Assembly (NCBI GenBank): GCA_958009055.1 | Contig: OY253652.1 | Coordinates: 992,001-1,056,000, forward strand | From: Choricystis sp. odSpoLacu1 | Lineage: Eukaryota > Chlorophyta > Trebouxiophyceae | Direction: 5' to 3' | Length of the DNA stretch: 64,000 nt | The notes under the pieces: model-generated | Seen by the model: the letters and a program-made list of their open reading frames with translations, nothing else | The model's database searches: none | What the model was told of the DNA's origin: nothing | Part shown: one piece after another, positions 10,985-19,428 of the stretch | How positions within the stretch are numbered: position 1 is the stretch's first letter | How the letters are laid out: each line of letters begins with the position of its first letter | Position numbers and translations under genes: made by a program

Positions 10985-12796
10985 ATGGCGCACGCGCGCG
11001 CCGCTGCCGCCACCCTGGCCGCCGCCCTCGCCCTGGCCACCCTGGGATAGGTGTGTGGGGTGAAAGCGACGGCGTTGACTAAAAAAATGGGACGCCGCGC
11101 GCCCCGCGAGCGTTTGCGCGCCACCAACCGCCGCGCGCGCCACACGTGGGCGGCGTTGTACCGCACGTCGCCAACGACCCTGCACCCCAAACCCGCACAC
11201 ACCCCACCCGCACACACACAGGCCGCCGCCGCCTCGCTCTCTCTGCCCGTCAAGCCTCTGCCCGGCTTCAACAAGACGACGCCCTTCCCCAACAAGACGA
11301 CGTTGCTCGCGATGGCGGCCAACCTGCCGTCTGTCAAAAACGTGTCGTCCCTCCAACTCGGCGCCGCCAAGCAGGCCGCCCTGTCTGACGCGGCCGCCCT
11401 GGCCCTCAACAAAGTGGCGCGTGGGGCCGCTATCCTGGACGCCGCCAAAGCGGGCGACGTGGCCACGGTCAAAAGCGACATCGAGGCCGCTGTCCAGGGC
11501 AAGGCGGGCGCGACCGCCGCGCGCGTCGCCGCGTTGACGCAGGCCAAAGGCGCGGCCGTGGGGCTGGCCGCCTCGCACGTGGCCGAGTATAAGTGCATCA
11601 AGACGCCGGCGGAATACATGGCCGCCTTCCACGTGCGTGACATCGGGCGGTGTGTCGATGCCGACCTGTTTGCCCGCCTCGCCTTTAACCCCAACGCCAC
11701 CCTCTCCCAGGTGGCGGCCACCACCTTTTCCAACCGGCCCGCATTTTTCTGGACGGGCAATGACGGCCTGGCCAAATACCTGCGCTACGGCGCCCCCCCG
11801 TCCGTGGGCAACAGCTGGCCCCAGACGGGGGGCCCCCCCGGCTGGCCCCAAACCTATTCGTCCTCGAATTTCGCCGGGCTGCAACAGTTCAGCAACGGCC
11901 AAGCCGTCGTGTCCAGCGTCGGGTACAGCGCGGGCGACTTCCCAGTGGACAGCGTGTTCACGCTCACCGTCGTGTCGCGGTCGGCCATCGCCGCCACGCT
12001 GGCCACCAACGCCCCCTTCTCCAACACGTCCCTGATCACCCTGGCGGCGGGCGTGTCCCCCACGTGGCAGAACCTGAAATATTACTACGAGGTCGCGTTC
12101 GCCGACGTCGGGCTGACCATCCCGCAAGCCGCGATCGACGTGCTGAAGGCGACCCCCTTCCCCGCGCTCACGGGGTGCCCCGCAGAGTGCACGTGGCACT
12201 CCAACGCGTTCCCGTCCGCGTGCGCCAACAAGCTGGTGTACATCAGCACCCGCACCTCGCTCACCACGTGCGCGCCGCTGGCGGCCACCGAATTCACCGA
12301 CGCCTCCAAGGTCGCCGCGTGCGCCGCCGACTATGCGCAAGGCTTTCAACAAGTCACGCCCACCTCGTTCAACCCCACTTCTTCCTACTGCAATCCGGCC
12401 TGGCGAGCGGCGCTCACGTACTTTGCTGACCGTGGAGTCACCGTGACAAAGTGCTCCCGCGACCTGACGCTGTCTACCACGCTGGCGGAGTTGCTGCGCG
12501 ACGGACTGGCGTCAACGCAGGACCCGACGACTCAAGCGCTCTATTTTAGGGCCTTCCTTCTCAGTGGGTGTGAGGGAAACTACAATCCGCTTTTCACCGG
12601 AAACGGTTATACCGCGGCCGGCGTGGGCGGTGTTCTTGCTGGGGAATCCACAGAGTGGTTATTCTCGCCTTTCGTGACGAGCGACCTCGCTCCGGGAGCG
12701 CTGGCCACCACCCAGTTCTGTCTGGGGGTGAATGGAGGCGTCCCGCTGGACGGGACCACGTTTTCGTGCACTGATTATAACAACATTACGCCCTGA
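10985..12796 (+). CDS. orphan secreted protein (in-frame TAG at exon 1 end)
   Basis: I do not recognise the family. The proposed exon 1 (from 10985) encodes a classic signal peptide, MAHARAAAATLAAALALATLG. A region with intron features follows, ending in CACACACAG at 11221, and exon 2 (11222-12796) runs open for 524 residues. The only GT donor that keeps the frame, at 11051, directly follows an in-frame TAG (11048-11050). Either the donor is non-canonical, the base is wrong, or the gene is disabled. The mature part begins AAASLSLPVKPLPGFNK. It has scattered Cys residues, several N-glycosylation sequons (NKTT, NVSS, NTSL) and no obvious transmembrane segment, suggesting an extracellular or cell-wall protein. 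The last ~400 bases are less GC-rich than the rest of the gene. Confidence 0.6.
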
Positions 12797-13380
12797 TGCT
12801 GGAAATAACCAAACTGCCGCGTCTGTGAGACGTAAAATTCGATCAAACTTGACGTCATTTGATGTTTTTTTAACAAACAACTGCCCTTCGTCTGGGGAGA
12901 CGCGACTCCGATATACAACATGATGCTTTCCAAACAAACAGAACAGTGCTTCGTCCAGGATCGTCCTAACAATCATCGACGACATAACCCTAACAATCAT
13001 CGACGACATGATTTTCTAAACAAAACAATCATCGACGACACGACTTTCCAAAAACAACATTGCATCGACGATATAATGTAAAAAATAACAGACAAGAGCC
13101 CGTGGAATCAACAAAGCGTTTTGTGGTGGCACACGGGGGCTGGACATTACAGGCCGTCGCGTGGGAGGCGGGGTGTGAGATCGAAACAAGAGACCACCTC
13201 CGAGAACGAGAAACCAGCCGTCACACATTGATACGCGGGGGGCTGCTCCCTGGCCCGCTCCCTATCTCCCCTCTCCATTCCTCTCCACAGTCTCTACCAC
13301 TATGCTGCCCCGAAAACTCGTCACCAAAACACCGTGCCGCGCCCTGTCCGCGCACGCGGCGCGCGCCGCGGCAGCCACCG
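12797..13380. repeat. AT-richer intergenic with degenerate direct repeats
   Basis: Between about 12966 and 13072 the core AACAATCATCGACGACA occurs three times (near 12969, 12993 and 13025), with a fourth diverged copy (AACATTGCATCGACGAT near 13056). Spacing is about 20-35 bp. The whole stretch from about 12800 to 13080 is clearly AT-richer than flanking DNA. It has no ORF with gene character. Confidence 0.65.
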
Positions 13381-14715
13381 ATGCACCCCCCCCCCCCCCC
13401 ACAAAAAAAACTGGCCAAACGCAAGCTCGCCCTGCACGTCGCCTACGTGGGCACCGGCTACCGCGGCCTGCAGTGGCAGTCCCCCGCCCAGTCGACGGGG
13501 GTCAGCGGGGCTGAGCCCGTGGAAAATGTGCTGGAACGTGCGCTGGTGGCAGCCGGCGCGATCCTGCCGTCCAACGCGGGGGCCCCCGCCAAAATCAATT
13601 GGACGCGGGCCTCACGCACCGACAGAGGCGTGCACGCTGCCCCCGTTGTGGTGGCCATGCGGGCTGAGTGCGACTCTGACAGTTTTGAGACGGACCCCGA
13701 GGGGTCTGCCTTTGCCGCTGCCGTCAACGCTCACCTCCCTCGCGACGTGCGCGTGCTAGCGGCTCAACGCGTGCCGGGAGGGTGGTGCGCGCGCTCCATG
13801 TGTGAAACGCGGGAGTACGAGTTTCACGTGCCCGCGTGGCTGGTGCAGCCGAAAGAGACGCAGCGGGTGTGTGGCAGCAGCGCCGACGCCGACGCGCTGG
13901 CGAGGATGCGGGCCACGCTGGCGCTGTACCAGTATCCACCCGCCCTGCCGTTTCACTGTTTTACCAAACGGTCTGAATACAGGAAAAAGGGGGCGCCCCA
14001 GGCGGGTGCGTCACGGCAGCCGGGCCACTCCTTCCACTCTGCCGCCTCGTCCTCCTTTTCCACCGGCGATGCCGACGACCCGGACAAGCCCCTCATGATG
14101 CGGCCTGTGTGGCATGGCGACGACCCCCCCCCGGGCGACGCGGTCGCCCCCGCCCACTATAGGATGGTGCTGCGCGCCGAGGCGTCCGACCCCGCCCCCC
14201 TCATCCCGGGCGGCCCTCCCGCCGTCACCGTGCGCCTGCGGGGCAACTCGTTCATGCTGCACCAGATCAGGCACATGATTGGCGCGGCCCTGGCCGTCGC
14301 GCGGGGCGTGCTGCCGGTCGGCGCGGTGGCAGCTGCACTCACCCCCCCTGCCCGTGTCGGCCTGCCCCTCGCCCCGCCCCACGCCCTGGTGCTGACGGGG
14401 GCCACGTTTGGAGCGTATCCAGCGGCAGCGCTAGGGGGCGCGCCCGCCGTGTGGTTTGGGGATCGCTTGGAGCTGCGGACTGCAGGGGCAGCGGCTTTGG
14501 CCGACTTTCGCGCCTCCGTCCTCCTCCCCTCCCTCAGCGCCGCCCTCGACCACCCCGACTGGGCGGAGTGGGATGCCAAGCTGGACAGGCTGGCGTACGA
14601 GGAGGAGGGGATGAGGGCATTTGTGGAGGCAGGGGCGGAGTGGAGGGCTGCAGCGGTGGAGCGGGCGGTGGCGCGCGCAGAGGCGCGGCGGGAGGAGGGG
14701 GAGGTGGTGGTGTGA
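13381..14715 (+). CDS. TruA-type tRNA pseudouridine synthase (PUS1-like)
   Basis: This enzyme isomerises uridine to pseudouridine in tRNA. The family's N-terminal KRKLALHVAYVGTGYRGLQ block, the catalytic aspartate in RASRTDRGVHA and the late motif LRGNSFMLHQIRHMIG are all visible. A long insert between them is typical of eukaryotic Pus1-like proteins. From the ATG at 13381 the protein has 444 residues and starts MHPPPPPQKKLAKRK. An ATG at 13302 in another frame encodes an Arg/Ala-rich leader (MLPRKLVTKTPCRALSAHAA) that looks like an organelle presequence. It would join only if the C-run just after 13384 were different in length, so a targeted form with a frame error there is quite possible. 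It is a single exon. Confidence 0.9.
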   Translation: MHPPPPPQKKLAKRKLALHVAYVGTGYRGLQWQSPAQSTGVSGAEPVENVLERALVAAGAILPSNAGAPAKINWTRASRTDRGVHAAPVVVAMRAECDSDSFETDPEGSAFAAAVNAHLPRDVRVLAAQRVPGGWCARSMCETREYEFHVPAWLVQPKETQRVCGSSADADALARMRATLALYQYPPALPFHCFTKRSEYRKKGAPQAGASRQPGHSFHSAASSSFSTGDADDPDKPLMMRPVWHGDDPPPGDAVAPAHYRMVLRAEASDPAPLIPGGPPAVTVRLRGNSFMLHQIRHMIGAALAVARGVLPVGAVAAALTPPARVGLPLAPPHALVLTGATFGAYPAAALGGAPAVWFGDRLELRTAGAAALADFRASVLLPSLSAALDHPDWAEWDAKLDRLAYEEEGMRAFVEAGAEWRAAAVERAVARAEARREEGEVVV

Positions 14716-14863
14716 GGGAAGGGAGGCTTTTGTTACACAACGTGTTCATTCTTTTTGAAAAAAAAGGCGGGGAGAGGGTGTGTCGTCGTGTGTTTGAGGG
14801 GGGGAAAGGGGACGAGGGGGGGTAAAAAAGGAGAAGACAAAAAAAACAACGCCCAACTCTCTC

Positions 14864-16476
14864 TCACAGCTCCCCTCTATCGCCGCCCGGGAACCGGCCA
14901 ATGACGCCCGACGCCACCGCCACATCGCGCAGCGCGGCCAGCAGGGGCGTCGCCACCGCGTCGGCGCGCGCAGTGGTGCGTGCGCGGCCGGCCGCCGTGC
15001 ACCGCGCCAGCGCGCCCCCGGTGCGGCAGGCCGGCTCGTTGGCGATCAGCTCCGCCAGGAACAGAAGCGCGATGAGGATGGCCAGGAGAAGGGTGGCGAT
15101 GGTGGCGGCCGTCAGCGGGGGCGGCGGGCGCGGGCGCGTCACGCGCGCGCTCGCGTCGGCCGACACGGACAGCAGAGCGGGCAAGGCGGAGGAGGCACCA
15201 CCCATGACGCCCGCATCCCTCTGAAACGCGACCGCCGTCACAAACACCATGTGGGCGCGCTTCTCGCCGCCGCGGCGCGCTAGCGTGCGCGCGTCCGCGA
15301 GGGCGACGTCGCCGTCGGCCGACCCACCCCCCACCAGCCGGCCGCAACGGGATACGTCGAACGCGGTGATGGGGGCGGGCAGGAAGGCGGAGCGCGAGGT
15401 CCATGTGTAGGTGGGGGGGGTGGCCGCGTCCGCGTCGGCGGCGACGACCCACCCTTTGCCGCCCGCGTTGACGGCGGCCAGCAGGCGGCGCCCGCCCGAA
15501 GTCGGGTCGAACCGGATGCGGGCGATGGTGGCGCGGCCGGGGAGGCCGGCGGGAGGCGACAGGGTGGCGAGGCGAGTCGCGTTGGGCACCGACCAGACGG
15601 ACGCGGCGCCGTCGTCGTGCGCAATGGCGATGCAGTCATCCCTCGCCCAGTCCACGTCCCGCACGCCGCCCCCGCCCACGGTGAGCTGGGAGGTCAGGGC
15701 GAGTCCCGGCCACGCGTAGAAGCGGACGACGCCGTCGTCGCCGCCGGCGGCCAGGGTGGCGCCGTCTGAGGAGAAGGCCAGGGCTTTCACTTCAGCAGGC
15801 GAGGTGGCAGCCACCGCGTCACCCGCCCCCGGGGCGCGGGGACCGGCATCGCCGGCGGATGAGCGCGCTCTGAACAGGACGCGCGGGATGACGCCGACGG
15901 CGGCGGCGGCCAGGCCGACGGCGGCGCGCCCGGCCGCGCCGGGGGACAGCGAGGGCGACCCCCCCTTCTTCTTCTTGTTAGCCGCGCCGTCCTCGGAGTC
16001 GCCATCGGTGGACGCGGATCTGGAGCCGGCGCGCAGGGTGAGGGCGTCGTTGCCGCCGGCGGGGGCGGTGGTCAGGTCGAGGCGAGCCACCGCGCCGCCG
16101 GCCAGGGCGACGGCAGCGGCAGACCCGTCGGGCGCCAGGGCCAGGCGCAGGGGGGCGGCGTCCAGGGGCAGGGACGCGGCTTCGGGGGCGAGGCCGGCGG
16201 CGCGCACGGGGACGGCGATGATGCTGGTGAGTGAGTGTGGGTGTTGGAGGTGAGTCGGGACGAAGCGTCGGGACGACCGATTTTCGAAAAAAAACTCCCC
16301 CGGCGGTCCCCCTCCCGCGCGCTCGCGTCCGTTACTTTTTCTATGCCCCCACCCCATCACACTCACCGGTTGGGGATGCCGCTGGACGCCTTGCCCCCGC
16401 CCCCCGCCACCAGGACGTGGGCGCCGGGCGGCCAGGCCGCGCCGTACAGCGGCGTGCCGTACTTGGTGGGGGGCAT
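14864..16476 (-). CDS. SEC12: SEC12/PREB-like WD40 membrane protein
   Basis: SEC12 is the ER-membrane exchange factor for SAR1 that starts COPII coat assembly; the plant relative PHF1 controls phosphate-transporter exit. Exons on the minus strand are 16476-16367 and 16223-14864 (489 aa). Exon 1 gives the family N-terminus: YGTPLYGAAW, then GGGGKASSGIPNR across the intron (junction codon CG|C). WD-like blades follow (KALAFSSDGATLAAGGDDG, VRDVDWARDDCIAIAHDDG, ITAFDVSRCGRLVGGGSADGD, FVTAVAFQRDAG). A single hydrophobic helix near residues 405-425 (ATIATLLLAILIALLFLAE) precedes a lumenal tail. The domain order, cytosolic propeller then membrane anchor then lumen, fits SEC12. Choice between SEC12 and PHF1 cannot be made from sequence alone. 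Confidence 0.88.
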
Positions 16477-16712
16477 CGAGAGAAAAATGGTTCGATGGGG
16501 GAGGAGACGCGTGTGTGACACGGATGGGGCAAGCGCGCGTGTGTGGGCGGGTGGGTTGGGTGGGAGGAGAGGCCGCGCGGGGGCGCGGGAGGGACGATGC
16601 GATGAAGGTGAACCAAAAAACGTCTCGGTCGGTGTCCCGCTTTTCCTTTTTTCCTCCGAACCCCCCGCTCTTTCCTTTTTCCTCCCAAAAAACAGTCTCT
16701 GCTTGATCTCTG

Positions 16713-17244
16713 CTACAGCTCCAACTCGGCCAACACCGCGCTACAGCTCCAACTCGGCCAACACCGCGCTACAGCTCCAACTCGGCCAACACCGCGCTAC
16801 AGCTCCAACTCGGCCAACACCGCGCTACAGCTCCAACTCGGCCAACACCGCGCTACAGCTCCAACTCGGCCAACACCGCGCTACAGCTCCAACTCGGCCA
16901 ACACCGCGCTACAGCTCCAACTCGGCCAACACCGCGCTACAGCTCCAACTCGGCCAACACCGCGCTACAGCTCCAACTCGGCCAACACCGCGCTACAGCT
17001 CCAACTCGGCCAACACCGCGCTACAGCTCCAACTCGGCCAACACCGCGCTACAGCTCCAACTCGGCCAACACCGCGCTACAGCTCCAACTCGGCCAACAC
17101 CGCGCTACAGCTCCAACTCGGCCAACACCGCGCTACAGCTCCAACTCGGCCAACACCGCGCTACAGCTCCAACTCGGCCAACACCGCGCTACAGCTCCAA
17201 CTCGGCCAACACCGCGCTACAGCTCCAACTCGGCCAACACCGCG
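16713..17244. repeat. minisatellite: 19 copies of a 28-bp unit
   Basis: Nineteen head-to-tail, apparently identical copies of a 28-bp unit (plus-strand start CTACAGCTCCAACTCGGCCA). The last copy (17217-17244) is the final coding segment and TAG stop of the minus-strand RecX-like gene (AVLAELEL-stop). The other 18 therefore repeat that coding end downstream of the gene. The array ends 236 bp before the SEC12 start codon. Because 28 is not a multiple of three, it encodes no sensible repeat protein. Confidence 0.97.
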
Positions 17245-18112
17245 CTGATTGTGCTCCACGCGTGCCCCCGCCTCGCCAGCCACCCCACCAGGCGTCTCCT
17301 GCGCGCGTCCTTGGGCATGCCCCGGCTGGCGGCCGCGCGCGCGCGTGCTGCGGTGAGCAGTCGCTCTGCGAGTTGGCGCGGTGACGCAGGGGCGTCGTCA
17401 AAGAAGGACGCCCGGGCGGCGGCAGCGTCTTCCTCTTCCTCTTCTCCTTCTTCACCCCGCCACGCCGCCCTCCGTCTGAGCGACGCCCCTCCGTCCACGC
17501 CAAACACTTTTTCCACCGCTGCGCGTGCATCCGCCGGCTTCACCCCCTTGCCCGCCACCAGCTCGCGCTCGATGCGGGGCGGAGCCCACGCGCACGCCAT
17601 CCACTTGCTGCGCGCAAAGGAGGCCGCAAAGTCGGCGTCGTCCTGCAGGCCGAGGGACGACAGTCTGTCCAGCGCGGCGGCCGCGGGGGCCGCGTCAAAG
17701 CCGCGCCGCCTCAGCTTGGTGGCCAGCTCGGCCCGGGAGTGGGGGCGGCGGGCCAGGGAGGCGGCGGCGGAGGCCAGGGCGCGCTCTTGCTCGCGGTCGT
17801 GGGGGGCTCTGAGGGTGGAGGGTCGACACGTTGTTTTTTTGACCAAGGGCAAAAGGAGGCAGCCACACCCACTCTTTCTCCCACTCACTCGACCTCCTCG
17901 CTGTCGCTGGGGCTCTCCATCCAGTCGTGCGTCCCGTCAGCGGGCGGCACGCCGTCAAAGGGGGGCACGTCGCGCAGAGCGCGGGCGGCGGTGGTGTGTG
18001 GCGGGCGGCCGCTGGGGGCAGCCGCGTGCCAGATGCGCACGGCTACAGGGGGCACGTGCGCGGCCGTGGCTCGCGCCGCGGCGCGGGCGGCCAGGCGGAG
18101 TCCGGCGCGCAT
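17217..18112 (-). CDS. recX: RecX-like protein with organelle presequence
   Basis: RecX proteins bind RecA filaments and limit recombinase activity; eukaryotic copies occur in algae and plants and probably act with organellar RecA. Exons on the minus strand are 18112-17889 and 17808-17217 (271 aa), joined at GA|A. The leader MRAGLRLAARAAARATAAHVPP is Arg/Ala-rich without acidic residues, consistent with import into plastid or mitochondrion. The RecX core reads SLARRPHSRAELATKLRRRGFD, then LSSLGLQDDADFAASFARSKW and PPRIERELVAGKGV, the three-helix repeat pattern of the family. An acidic Glu-rich loop follows, then a last helix WLARRGHAWSTISAVLAELEL. That C-terminus is one unit of the 28-bp array. 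It is divergent from the PPTase gene, 68 bp apart. Confidence 0.85.
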
Positions 18113-18180
18113 AGCGATGCTCGAAACAAAGACGGTGCGATGGAACGGTTTCTTGCCACTCTCCCCTTTTTTTTTCACCG

Positions 18181-19026
18181 ATGTTGCGCTGGCGCGTCAA
18201 CATCGGGCGCTGGGCGCCCGACGACGACATCCTGCACGACCTGGCGGCCGCCCTGCCCCCGGCCGACGGTGCTGCAGTGCGCGCGTTTCTCCGCCCGCCC
18301 GACCGCGCTCGCGCCGTCGTCTCTCGCCACCTGCAGCTGGCCGCGGTGGCGGCCGCCCTGGGCGTGGGGCGGGCTGATGTCAAGCTGGCGCGCACGCTGC
18401 GCGGCGGCAAGCCGTTTGTGCTGGAGCCTGGGAGGGACCACCCTTGCCGCGTCTCCGCCCCCAACGCCACTTTCTCCACGTCCCACGACGGACCCTGGGT
18501 GGCCCTCGCCTTTCACCCGCTGCTGTTGGTGGGGGTGGATGTGGCGGCCCGCCGCCCGGGGCCGCCCCGTGGCGCGGCGTCGCTGCGCGCGGCCTTCGCG
18601 TCGTCGCTCTCGCCCCGCGAGTGGGCGACCGTCGCAGCCGCCCCCACCCCCGCCGCCCAGGACGACGTGTTCCGGCGACACTGGGCCCTCAAGGAAGCTT
18701 TTGTCAAGGCGCGGGGCGACGGCGTGGCGGCTGAGTTGGGTGGGGTCGAGTTTTCATTTGGCGCATCTCCCTGCCGCCCGCGCCTCGTCCTGGACGGCGC
18801 CCCCGCCCCCGACTGGGCGTTTGACGTGGTGGACCTGCCCGACGGGTCTGCCCTGGCCACCGCGCTGGGGCCGCCGGATGCAGCGCTGGACGGGGGAGGG
18901 ACGCTGATCGCGTCGCTGGGGGTGCCGCGCGGTGCGGCAGCTGCCATCGCGGCAGCGGCTGCACCCCCCTGGCCAGACTGGGTGGATGTACCAGCTGCCA
19001 ACGTGCTGCCGGAGGACGTGTTTTAG
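18181..19026 (+). CDS. 4'-phosphopantetheinyl transferase (Sfp/AASDHPPT type)
   Basis: This enzyme moves the phosphopantetheine arm of CoA onto a Ser of acyl- or peptidyl-carrier proteins. It is a single exon of 281 residues. Visible motifs are FSTSHDGPWVALAF, the Mg-binding LVGVDVA, and the catalytic WALKEAFVKARGDG, in the order and spacing of the Sfp superfamily. The N-terminal half (LRWRVNIGRW...) matches the long AASDHPPT-like form. No presequence is apparent, so it is probably cytosolic. It shares a 68-bp intergenic promoter with the RecX-like gene, so the two are likely initiated from one nucleosome-free region. Confidence 0.9.
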   Translation: MLRWRVNIGRWAPDDDILHDLAAALPPADGAAVRAFLRPPDRARAVVSRHLQLAAVAAALGVGRADVKLARTLRGGKPFVLEPGRDHPCRVSAPNATFSTSHDGPWVALAFHPLLLVGVDVAARRPGPPRGAASLRAAFASSLSPREWATVAAAPTPAAQDDVFRRHWALKEAFVKARGDGVAAELGGVEFSFGASPCRPRLVLDGAPAPDWAFDVVDLPDGSALATALGPPDAALDGGGTLIASLGVPRGAAAAIAAAAAPPWPDWVDVPAANVLPEDVF

Positions 19027-19428
19027 TTTTCTTTTTTTAGAATGTTTTTTTTTGTGTGTGTGTTGTTCTTTCTTCACAAGTGGTGCAAGCTGCCCATAGC
19101 TTCAAAAATCCCCTAAAAAAACAGAATATCAAGAAAAACATCGACCCACCCCCGCACACAAGCGGTAGCCATCGACGCGCACGCGAGGAAGAGGGGCAGG
19201 GGGACGTGGTAAAAAAACACAGGGTCTTTTTCGTCCCCAACTGCCCACTCGCTCTTCACTCGCGATTGCAAGAAGAAAAAAACAAAAAAGTTGGAAGAGA
19301 AGGGAGATTTTGGCACACTGATGCGTGTGTCTGTGTGGTGGGGAGGAAAAAAAAGGGGGGGATGGTGTCTGCGATTATTTTTTGCGAGCGAAAAAGAATA
19401 GCAAGCACCACCACCATCATCATCGTAT
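19027..19428. other. intergenic between convergent genes
   Basis: A- and T-run-rich 3' flanks of two convergent genes. I see no ORF, RNA or repeat of note. Confidence 0.5.

Noticed and set aside
10874..12352. 492-residue minus-strand ORF
   Set aside because: It is antisense to the secreted-protein exon, with stop scarcity due to GC content, and has no motifs.
12966..12996. TAACCCTAAC resembling a telomere repeat
   Set aside because: It is a single 10-base occurrence inside another repeat, with no array.
16713..17244. CRISPR-like direct repeats
   Set aside because: Units abut with no spacers, the DNA is eukaryotic, and the unit derives from a coding end.
16235..17248. Long plus-strand ORF with 28-residue repeats (ATAPTRPTPRYSSN-type)
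   Set aside because: It is the 28-bp array read through three times per period. It lies opposite the RecX-like gene, and its upstream part is the antisense of SEC12.
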